Shown: piece by piece, positions 1 to 4,794 of the stretch
How the letters are laid out: each line of letters opens with the position of its first letter
How positions within the stretch are numbered: position 1 is the stretch's first letter
DNA from: an uncultured Anaerolineaceae bacterium
GTDB lineage: Bacteria; Chloroflexota; Anaerolineae; Anaerolineales; Anaerolineaceae
Assembly (NCBI GenBank): GCA_937907495.1
Contig: CALESS010000112.1
Span: forward strand, 1 to 7,527
Reading direction: 5' to 3'
DNA: 7,527 nt
Position numbers and translations under genes: made by a program
Notes under the pieces: model-generated
Told to the model about the DNA's origin: nothing
Database searches by the model: none
What the model saw: only the letters and a program-made list of their open reading frames with translations

Positions 1-675
1 CAGGATGATTTCCCGGGCGGTGTACCAGTTGACCGAATGTACACCATGCGTCAGGCGCTCCAACAATTCTGGCAGGGGCAATTGCCCCGCCAGGGAGCGG
101 GCCTCCGCCAGGCCGGAAGCCAGGGCGGGTTGGATGCGCCGCTCCTCCTCTTCAAAAAAGACTGCGTAATAGCTGTTCAGGGCTTGTAAATAATCCCGGC
201 CAAAATCTGCCGGCTGACACCAGGCTTTGCAAAGTTCAATGGCCGCCTGCGGGCGCATCTCTCCCGAACGGCGGGAGTATTCATTGGCTACAATTTGCAC
301 ATCTTCCGCGGAGAAAGCCCCGGTTTGCTGAATTTTACGGATCACAAGCAGAAAATCTTTGGAGGGGTCTGCGTTACGGGTCAGGGCAGCCAGGCGCTCC
401 GCGGCGGGCAATTCTGCCAGGGCGTGCAGGGCAGCCCTGGCGGAAAGGTCATTTCCGATGGAGAGCAGCCAACTGAGCGGTGCGGCCAGGAAGTTTTGCG
501 CCCGCTCCAGGAACTCCCGGTCAGCTTGCGGCAGGCGGGAGCGCACCCCCGCCGCCCAGGAGGCGCGCAGGCCGAAGCGGTCCGGGTGGTGCAATACATA
601 CAGGCTGATGAATAAATCAAAGGCTGTGCCGCTGATCCAGGTCAGTTGGGGGGTTTTTTGTATTTCCATGCTCAT
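1..675 (-). CDS. ArsR-type transcriptional regulator, long N-terminal domain (3' end cut by window edge)
   Basis: The reading frame stays open from codon 1 to the left edge (225 codons), so the C-terminus lies outside the window. The visible protein is soluble and helical. It begins MSMEIQKTPQLTWISG, continues with FDLFISLYVLHHPDRFGLRASWAAGVRSRL in two adjoining stretches (residues 20-49), and reaches NWYTAREIIL at the edge. From memory this pattern matches Chloroflexota proteins annotated as ArsR-family regulators, which carry a long ligand or dimerisation domain before a C-terminal winged helix. That winged helix is not visible here, so the DNA-binding role is inferred. Two starts compete: ATG at 675 abuts the GGAGAG Shine-Dalgarno, whereas ATG at 669 (third codon) lies 6 nt after it and is probably the real start. 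A promoter with an embedded dyad lies just upstream, which fits autoregulation. The gene is divergent from the phosphoribosyltransferase gene. Confidence 0.62.
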   Translation of the reverse strand, partial: MSMEIQKTPQLTWISGTAFDLFISLYVLHHPDRFGLRASWAAGVRSRLPQADREFLERAQNFLAAPLSWLLSIGNDLSARAALHALAELPAAERLAALTRNADPSKDFLLVIRKIQQTGAFSAEDVQIVANEYSRRSGEMRPQAAIELCKAWCQPADFGRDYLQALNSYYAVFFEEEERRIQPALASGLAEARSLAGQLPLPELLERLTHGVHSVNWYTAREIIL

Positions 676-686
676 CTCTCCGCTGC

Positions 687-704
687 GTTAGATGATAATC
701 TAAC
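687..704. promoter_or_regulatory. Perfect dyad, candidate operator of the adjacent regulator
   Basis: GTTAGAT, a 4-nt spacer GATA, then ATCTAAC gives two perfect 7-bp arms. The dyad lies 12-18 nt upstream of the possible regulator starts and covers the predicted -10 box of the leftward promoter. ArsR-family repressors are known to bind short AT-rich dyads that overlap their own promoter. Size and placement fit, but binding itself is inference. Confidence 0.55.
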
Positions 705-720
705 AACGGAAACTGCACAA
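692..720 (-). promoter_or_regulatory. Sigma70-like promoter of the regulator gene
   Basis: On the minus strand, TTGTGC (positions 720-715) is followed after exactly 17 nt by TATCAT (697-692). This places the transcription start near 685, about 10-16 nt before the candidate start codons. The -10 hexamer sits inside the dyad at 687-704, so a protein bound there would block polymerase. A small symmetric element, AGTG-A-CACT (720-728), adjoins the -35 box. Its meaning is unknown. Confidence 0.5.
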
Positions 721-778
721 GTGACACTCGTCATGCGAAACCAGATGAATTCCAGTATTTTTTGGGGGAGGGAAAACC

Positions 779-807
779 TTGCCAGGTCATCTTGTGATAA
801 ACTAAAT
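779..807 (+). promoter_or_regulatory. Possible promoter of the phosphoribosyltransferase gene
   Basis: TTGCCA (779-784), 17 nt, then CTAAAT (802-807). The -10 match is weak, although the overlapping TGTGATAAA could act as an extended -10. It would leave a leader of about 107 nt before the start at 921. I recognise no riboswitch in that leader. Confidence 0.3.
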
Positions 808-920
808 CGAATTCGCCATCGGAGCTTGCCCCCTTGAGGCAGACGCCCGAAAGGTGTCAAATTTCAGAAATTCACCCGCTCCGCCGGGTACTGATCCTGT
901 TGATGGAGGAAATGAACGCC

Positions 921-1475
921 ATGCCTGAAAAGCGAGAGACGTATGCGGTTGAAATTGCCGGTGTCCACCGGGAACTGCCCTTGTTTGAAATCAAACCCGG
1001 TTTACGGATTGCCATTCTCAACATCCTGGGGGATACGGACCTGGTGCAGGCCTGTGCCCGCAGCCTGGCAGAGAAGTTGAAACAGGTGGAGTATGACGTG
1101 CTGGTGACGGCGGAATCGAAGTCCATCCCGCTGGCACACGCCCTCTCCGTGGTGACGGGCAAGCCCTACGTCATCTTGCGCAAGAGCTACAAGCCCTATA
1201 TGGGCAACGCTCTGCAGGCAGAGACGCTCTCCATCACCACCGGGCAGCCGCAGACGCTCTTTTTGGATGAAAAGGACCGCCGCCTGATGGAAGGCAAGCG
1301 GGTGGTGATTTTGGATGACGTGATCAGTACCGGCTCTACGTTGCAGGGCATTCGGCTGTTGATGAGCAAAGCCGGGGCGCGCGTGACTGCGGAAGCAGCC
1401 ATCTTCACCGAGGGCGAGCGGGCCAAGTGGTCAGACGTGATTTCACTGGGCCACTTGCCGGTGTTTTCAGATTGA
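921..1475 (+). CDS. Type I phosphoribosyltransferase, adenine phosphoribosyltransferase-like
   Basis: A 184-aa cytoplasmic enzyme of the PRTase type I fold. The PRPP-binding loop is clear at residues 128-140 (VVILDDVISTGST), with the two acidic residues and the TGST phosphate loop intact. Upstream lie LVTAESKSIPLAHALS (61-76) and LRKSYKPYMGNAL (86-98), both typical of the adenine/xanthine PRTase group. The expected reaction is purine base + PRPP to nucleoside monophosphate + PPi. Adenine is the most likely substrate, but base specificity cannot be read from the sequence. Start choice: in-frame ATGs exist at 903, 912 and 921. GGAGGA at 905-910 is 1 nt from 912 and 10 nt from 921, so 921 is preferred although its spacing is slightly long. 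The length suits a single-domain PRTase. It converges with a nucleosidase-like gene whose product could supply the free base. Confidence 0.85.
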   Translation: MPEKRETYAVEIAGVHRELPLFEIKPGLRIAILNILGDTDLVQACARSLAEKLKQVEYDVLVTAESKSIPLAHALSVVTGKPYVILRKSYKPYMGNALQAETLSITTGQPQTLFLDEKDRRLMEGKRVVILDDVISTGSTLQGIRLLMSKAGARVTAEAAIFTEGERAKWSDVISLGHLPVFSD

Positions 1476-1531
1476 GGCGTGGCTTAAAACCGAATTCTCT
1501 TTCCCCCGCCTGGTAACCCCCTCCCGGCGGA

Positions 1532-2227
1532 TTACTCCACCAGCCAGGGCAATAATTCCATCAAGCGCTGCATAATCTGGCGGGAGCGGCTGTGGAATAC
1601 TTCAATGTTGCCATAAGCCTCGCCTCCGTCCGCGCTGACGACATCCGTCACCCCGCGCAGGATGAGGCAGGGCAAATTGTGACGTTGGGCCACCCAGGCA
1701 ATGGCGCCGGATTCCCAATCTGCAGCCACTGCCCCGTACATATCCACCAGGCCAGGGATATCCTCCACCAGGATATCCCGATCTGCCGAGATGAGGCGCA
1801 CCCGCCGCAGGGCGCAGGGCAGGTTTTCCGGCAGGGCAGGCCAGCGCGGCTCGCAGGTGTAGTGCTGGATGGCAGCCAGCGGATCCCCCATTTGCTCGAT
1901 AATGTCGTAGATCAGGGTTTCTTCAGCCAGCAAGATCTCCCCGGCTGCGGCCCGGCCTGCAAATCCCCCGCACGTGCCCAGGTTGAGAATGCGCTGCGGC
2001 TGCCAGCGACTGATGGCATATTCCGTGGAAGCTGCCGCCGCCACCTTGCCCCATCCGCCGTGGAAAAAGACCACCGGCTGCCGGTTGACGCATGCTGAAA
2101 ACCATTCGCCATAGGGGGAACTGTTCAACGGGCTGCGCCCGGCAAGTGCATCGGCCAGCCCGGGAAAGAGAGCGCGCCATTCCGCCCCGGCAGAGATCAA
2201 TACCAGCGTGTGGATGGGTTCAGTCAT
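1532..2227 (-). CDS. MTA/SAH nucleosidase-like protein (PNP/UDP phosphorylase superfamily)
   Basis: A 231-aa soluble protein of the nucleoside phosphorylase/nucleosidase fold. The core motif ILNLGTCGGFAG (residues 80-91) corresponds to the NTGSAGG loop of E. coli MTA/SAH nucleosidase. ADWESGAIAWVA (169-180) corresponds to the ribose-binding VEMEATAIAHV segment, with Glu172 conserved. RGVTDVVSA (191-199) corresponds to RAISDVAD, with Asp195 in the position of the catalytic acid. Glu16 may match the water-activating Glu12. The expected chemistry is hydrolysis of a purine nucleoside N-glycosidic bond, giving adenine plus methylthioribose or S-ribosylhomocysteine. Substrate is uncertain because Trp171 replaces the usual Met. 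The ATG at 2227 is chosen because homology begins immediately after it. The frame is open upstream, but that extension lies inside the preceding gene and looks unlike protein of this family. No Shine-Dalgarno is seen, and the 8-nt overlap with the upstream stop suggests translational coupling. It is the last gene of the operon. Confidence 0.78.
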   Translation of the reverse strand: MTEPIHTLVLISAGAEWRALFPGLADALAGRSPLNSSPYGEWFSACVNRQPVVFFHGGWGKVAAAASTEYAISRWQPQRILNLGTCGGFAGRAAAGEILLAEETLIYDIIEQMGDPLAAIQHYTCEPRWPALPENLPCALRRVRLISADRDILVEDIPGLVDMYGAVAADWESGAIAWVAQRHNLPCLILRGVTDVVSADGGEAYGNIEVFHSRSRQIMQRLMELLPWLVE

Positions 2228-3497
2228 GTTCGAGGGCAGATTTCTCCTCGGGTTTGGCGCGCTTGTGGCCTGCCCGGCTGAGGAGATTTTGCCAGGGGAC
2301 CTTGTTGCGCGAAAGCAGCTCAATCAGCAAGGGCTGGCCGATGGTGGGTTCCTGGGTTTGGGGGCCGCTCTCGGCCATTTCCATCACTTTTTGGGCCACC
2401 TGCCGCGCGGCATCCGGAGTGCCCAAACGGCGGGCCTGGGCTTTCCGCTCCTTCAATAAGGCTCCGTCGTCCACCATCCAATGGGCAAGCACTTTCAGTG
2501 CTTGCAGGGGTTCCAGGGCCATTTCGCCCGCCCCGCCTTCCACCACAATTTCAGCGTTGCCCGTTTCCTGTCCGGGGATGGCATCAATAATGAGCATCGG
2601 CAAACCGGCTGCCAGGGCTTCGGTCACAATCAATCCACCGGCTTTACACATCAGCAGATCTGCGGCATGCATAAAATCGGGCATGCGCTCCACAAACTTA
2701 TACAGGTGAACGGGTAAATGCCATTCCATGCCTTGCAGCTCGGTGTAAAGTTCCTCATCATTGCCCGCCACCAGCACCAATTGCAGCGGAAAGCCCGAAT
2801 GGTTTATTACATCCAGCGTTTCCAGCATATTTTCCACCCGCCGGCTGCCAACAGCCAGCAAGGTGCTGCGCTCTGGCAGCCAGCCCAGGCTTTGGCGCAG
2901 GGTGCCCAGATCTGCCACGGGTTCAGTGAGCGCCGGAGAGACCGGGATGCCGGTAATGCTAAGCCGCTCGGGAGACATATTGGCTTCCTCCCCCAACTTA
3001 TATACCCCTTCATTGGGCACCAGGCACAGATCGGTGGAAGGATGAAACCAGGTGCGGTGAACGGTGGAAAGATCTGTGACCACCGCCAGCAGCGGGATGG
3101 CATAATCGTTTATGGAGAAAACCGCGGTGAGCGGCGCCTGGTAGAGCGGATAGGTGGTCAGGATGACATCCGGCTGGTGTTCCTCGATGAGATCACGCAT
3201 TACGCCGTAGAGCAGCACGGTCATCCAGGTTTCAATCATGGCGGCGGGGAAAGTATCATCGCTGATGTTGAAGCCCAGTTTATAAAGTTCGGGGGCGGCC
3301 TTGACGATGCGGTCGTAATCGGATTGAGATTCCCGCAGGAATTCGGGCGTATTGGGGGCATCCAGGGGGTTGAGGATGCGCACGGTACATTGATCGGCAA
3401 AGTTTTCTTCCAATGCCTGGGCTACCGCTTCTGCGGCAGAGCGATGGCCGAAACCGGCATCCGCAGAGAGAATCAGAATTTTCTTTTTCCCGGTCAC
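2220..3497 (-). CDS. MGDG-synthase/GT28-type glycosyltransferase
   Basis: A 425-aa GT-B fold glycosyltransferase. The N-terminal half carries KKILILSADAGFGHRSAAEA (residues 4-23), the nucleotide-fold start with a GxGH-type loop of the MGDG synthase family. TDLSTVHRTWFHPSTDLCLV (141-160) and PNEGVYKLG (161-169) are further family signatures. The C-terminal GT28 half has AVGSRR (215-220), LLMCKAGGLIVTEALAAGLP (281-300) and PGQETGNAEIVVEGGAGEMA (308-327), forming the sugar-nucleotide site. Known members transfer galactose or glucose from a UDP-sugar to diacylglycerol at the inner membrane face, so a membrane glycolipid synthase is the likely role; donor and acceptor are not determined. There is no signal peptide or membrane helix. 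The start is GTG with GAGGT 6 nt upstream, 7 nt after the CinA-like stop. The length is normal for the family. Some relatives instead transfer N-acetylglucosamine (MurG-like), which I consider less likely. Confidence 0.82.
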   Translation of the reverse strand: MTGKKKILILSADAGFGHRSAAEAVAQALEENFADQCTVRILNPLDAPNTPEFLRESQSDYDRIVKAAPELYKLGFNISDDTFPAAMIETWMTVLLYGVMRDLIEEHQPDVILTTYPLYQAPLTAVFSINDYAIPLLAVVTDLSTVHRTWFHPSTDLCLVPNEGVYKLGEEANMSPERLSITGIPVSPALTEPVADLGTLRQSLGWLPERSTLLAVGSRRVENMLETLDVINHSGFPLQLVLVAGNDEELYTELQGMEWHLPVHLYKFVERMPDFMHAADLLMCKAGGLIVTEALAAGLPMLIIDAIPGQETGNAEIVVEGGAGEMALEPLQALKVLAHWMVDDGALLKERKAQARRLGTPDAARQVAQKVMEMAESGPQTQEPTIGQPLLIELLSRNKVPWQNLLSRAGHKRAKPEEKSALEHD

Positions 3498-3504
3498 GCG
3501 AACC

Positions 3505-4017
3505 TCACTTTTCGAGGCGCAGTCTCGCCTCCAAATGGTTGATCAGGACGAGCAACGCTTGTTCGGCAAAGGCGGTCTTGTTTTCCACCCGGCTGCCCTG
3601 GCTGAAGATGGGCAGCGCCTGGTCGCCTTCCGGGGTGGAGAGACCCACCCAGGCCGTGCCAACCGGTTTACCCGGCAACGCCCCGCCCGGCCCGGCAATA
3701 CCGGTGATGGATAAACCGATAAGATAGTTTAACCCAAAATCCACCGAAAACACGGTGCGGATGCCGCAGGCCATTTCCAATGCGGTTTCCCGGCTGACGG
3801 CGCCATGGGCAGCCAGCGTTTGTGGCTGCACGCCCAGCCAGCGTTCCTTGGCATGCAATGAATACGTCACCACGCTGCCCAGGTAATAATCGGAGCTGCC
3901 GGGGATATTGGTCAGCCGGTGGCCGATCAGCCCGCCGGTGCAAGATTCTGCAACCGCCACTTTCAGCTCCTGCCTGCGAAGTAAATCTCCCACCCGAAAT
4001 TCCAGTAAAGATTCCAT
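3505..4017 (-). CDS. pncC: CinA C-terminal domain protein, nicotinamide-nucleotide amidohydrolase (PncC type)
   Basis: A 170-aa stand-alone CinA-C domain. The hallmark AESCTGGLIGHRLTNIPGSS (residues 23-42) holds the serine of the SCTGG motif, the proposed nucleophile. SVVTYSLHAKERWLGV (48-63) carries the Tyr-Ser...Lys pattern, and GIAGPGGALPGKPVGTAWVG (106-125) is the second signature. The family deamidates nicotinamide mononucleotide to nicotinic acid mononucleotide, recycling NMN released for example by NAD-dependent DNA ligase. Start: ATG at 4017 gives a length and N-terminus typical of the family and has weak GGAA-type pairing 8-9 nt upstream. ATG at 4038 (7 residues longer) is the main alternative, with GGAG 12 nt before it. 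The frame is open to 4197, but that extension is low-complexity, Pro/Ser-rich and probably not translated. It is the first gene of the three-gene minus-strand operon. No convincing promoter was found above it; TACAAT on the minus strand (4050-4045) is the best -10 candidate. Confidence 0.85.
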   Translation of the reverse strand: MESLLEFRVGDLLRRQELKVAVAESCTGGLIGHRLTNIPGSSDYYLGSVVTYSLHAKERWLGVQPQTLAAHGAVSRETALEMACGIRTVFSVDFGLNYLIGLSITGIAGPGGALPGKPVGTAWVGLSTPEGDQALPIFSQGSRVENKTAFAEQALLVLINHLEARLRLEK

Positions 4018-4171
4018 TAATTTTCCGTTCAAGCTCATGGAAGGATTGTACTCCATTGAAGGGGAAGAAGGGAAGGATGGTTGTGGCCTGGAGGGGGTGA
4101 CAAACGTCTTTGATTCATACCGTTCAAAAACGGAGAGGGGTTCCGCATGAGACCGGCCTGGCGGGCGGAGC

Positions 4172-4197
4172 GTGGTCTTGCCCGGGCTGGAGACCAC
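4172..4197. repeat. Inverted repeat with palindromic core
   Basis: GTGGTCT (4172-4178) and AGACCAC (4191-4197) are perfect 7-bp arms around a 12-nt centre that itself contains the palindrome GCCCGGGC (4180-4187). No T-tract follows on either strand, so it is not an intrinsic terminator. It could be a protein-binding site or an RNA hairpin in the leader of the leftward operon. Chance occurrence in GC-rich DNA is possible. Confidence 0.45.
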
Positions 4198-4268
4198 CGC
4201 ACTCGCCCAGAAGGGATGGTTTCAATGGCAATAAGCCCCGGTTTTGCCACAATATGGGAAACCTACCG

Positions 4269-4297
4269 TTGACAAACCTCCGCTTTTTATGTAAGAT
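4269..4297 (+). promoter_or_regulatory. Strong sigma70-like promoter of the zinc-ribbon gene
   Basis: A consensus -35 box TTGACA (4269-4274), exactly 17 nt of spacer, then TAAGAT (4292-4297), one mismatch from TATAAT. The start site would be near 4304, giving a leader of about 105 nt before the ATG at 4409. This is the best promoter match in the window. Confidence 0.75.
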
Positions 4298-4352
4298 GAT
4301 TCTGTAATTCGGATATTTCGAGGGGGAAAACGGAAACGAAATTGGATGGCAA

Positions 4353-4390
4353 CCTCCATTTATGGAGGAAGATTGAAGGCAAAAATGCCT
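4353..4390 (+). promoter_or_regulatory. Structured 5' leader with two hairpins before the ribosome binding site
   Basis: Hairpin 1 is CCTCCAT (4353-4359) against ATGGAGG (4362-4368). Hairpin 2 is AGGCA (4377-4381) against TGCCT (4386-4390) with an AAAA loop. The true Shine-Dalgarno AAGGAGG (4397-4403) follows 6 nt later. CCTCC of hairpin 1 is also complementary to GGAGG of that Shine-Dalgarno, so two exclusive pairings are possible. Whether this regulates translation is inference; the pairings themselves are visible. Confidence 0.45.
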
Positions 4391-4408
4391 GTTGATAAGG
4401 AGGAAACA

Positions 4409-4564
4409 ATGGATTTTGAAGGTTATTGCGTCAAATGCCGCAAGAAAGTCCAGGTCAAGGGTGGTGTGATTAAGGAAACCCCCAATGGCCGCCGGATGGT
4501 ACAAGGTCCCTGCCCGGTTTGCAAAACCACGGTGACGCGCTTCCTGGCTGCCGAAAAGAAGTAA
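4409..4564 (+). CDS. Small zinc-ribbon protein, DUF5679-like
   Basis: A 51-aa protein beginning MDFEGYCVKCRKK. Two CxxC knuckles, Cys7/Cys10 and Cys35/Cys38, are separated by a basic, Gly-containing stretch, giving a complete four-cysteine zinc ribbon. The pattern YCVKCRKKV...GPCPVCKT matches my memory of the DUF5679 family, whose function is not established. Nucleic-acid or protein binding is the usual guess for such ribbons. The start at 4409 is fixed by AAGGAGG 5 nt upstream, the best ribosome binding site in the window. An in-frame ATG at 4346 would add 21 residues but has no properly spaced site and would run through the leader hairpins. The gene is a single-gene unit: a strong promoter lies upstream and an intrinsic terminator begins 46 nt after the stop. 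This suggests high, independent expression. Confidence 0.8.
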   Translation: MDFEGYCVKCRKKVQVKGGVIKETPNGRRMVQGPCPVCKTTVTRFLAAEKK

Positions 4565-4610
4565 ACCCGGTCGCAGGTTCCCGCCATCTGAAGAGTTGTG
4601 CACGAAATGG

Positions 4611-4653
4611 CTCCCCCGCAGAAAATGAAAATTTCTGCGTGGGGAGACTTTTT
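4611..4653 (+). terminator. Strong rho-independent terminator
   Basis: CTCCCCCGCAGAAA (4611-4624) pairs with TTTCTGCGTGGGGAG (4632-4646). The stem has 14 pairs, one bulged T at 4640 and a 7-nt A-rich loop. It is followed by ACTTTTTATT, giving a U-tract directly after the stem. It ends the zinc-ribbon transcript and insulates it from the promoter at 4669. Confidence 0.9.
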
Positions 4654-4668
4654 ATTACCCGGTTTTGA

Positions 4669-4697
4669 TTGACGAAAACGAATGATTAAAATAGAAT
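4669..4697 (+). promoter_or_regulatory. Sigma70-like promoter of the membrane PAS protein
   Basis: TTGACG (4669-4674), 17 nt, then TAGAAT (4692-4697). Each box has one mismatch to consensus and the surroundings are AT-rich. Transcription would begin near 4704, leaving about 90 nt of leader. A perfect 6-bp inverted repeat lies on the start site. Confidence 0.68.
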
Positions 4698-4699
4698 TA

Positions 4700-4714
4700 T
4701 TCTTCAATGAAGAA
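4700..4714. repeat. Short inverted repeat on the predicted transcription start
   Basis: TTCTTC-AAT-GAAGAA, perfect 6-bp arms immediately downstream of the -10 box of the preceding promoter. It could be an operator or a 5' RNA hairpin. An 8-bp palindrome, GTTCGAAC (4733-4740), lies further down the same leader. Both are short enough to arise by chance. Confidence 0.35.
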
Positions 4715-4794
4715 AGGTTTTTTTAACCCTTTGTTCGAACTTTGACCACGAAATTCCTCATTGAAAACGCCTCAAAATCAGTTCCAGGGAATGG

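Larger units (their letters stand above)
4018..4408. other. Intergenic region between divergent genes
   Basis: A 391-nt stretch separates the CinA-like gene from the zinc-ribbon gene. It holds an inverted repeat (4172-4197), a smaller one (CCGTT-CAAA-AACGG, 4120-4133), a strong rightward promoter (4269-4297) and a folded leader (4353-4390). The frames open across it have no recognisable domain and no good ribosome binding site, so I call no gene here. The leftward promoter for the operon must lie in this interval, but I cannot place it confidently. Confidence 0.6.

Noticed and set aside
814..920. Riboswitch in the phosphoribosyltransferase leader
   Set aside because: A purine or PRPP-type aptamer was considered because of the enzyme, but no conserved core or convincing set of stems could be recognised.
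1506..1530. Possible bidirectional terminator between the convergent genes (CCGCC...GGCGG)
   Set aside because: Only 5 bp of stem with a 15-nt loop, and no T-tract on either side.
2228..2323. N-terminal extension of the nucleosidase frame
   Set aside because: It lies entirely within the 3' end of the glycosyltransferase gene. Homology to nucleosidases starts right after the ATG at 2227.
2092..2709. Plus-strand open frame opposite the glycosyltransferase
   Set aside because: It is low-complexity, Ser/Arg/Ala-rich and antisense to a gene with several family motifs; GC-rich shadow frames of this kind are common.
4018..4197. N-terminal extension of the CinA-like frame to 4197 (adds about 60 residues)
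   Set aside because: The extension is Pro/Ser/Arg-rich without domain resemblance and has no ribosome binding site. The family normally begins within 25 residues of the AESCTGG motif.
4124..4603. Long minus-strand open frame across the zinc-ribbon gene and its leader
   Set aside because: It is antisense to a clearly supported gene, its promoter and its leader, has no recognisable domain and no ribosome binding site, and reads like a composition artefact.
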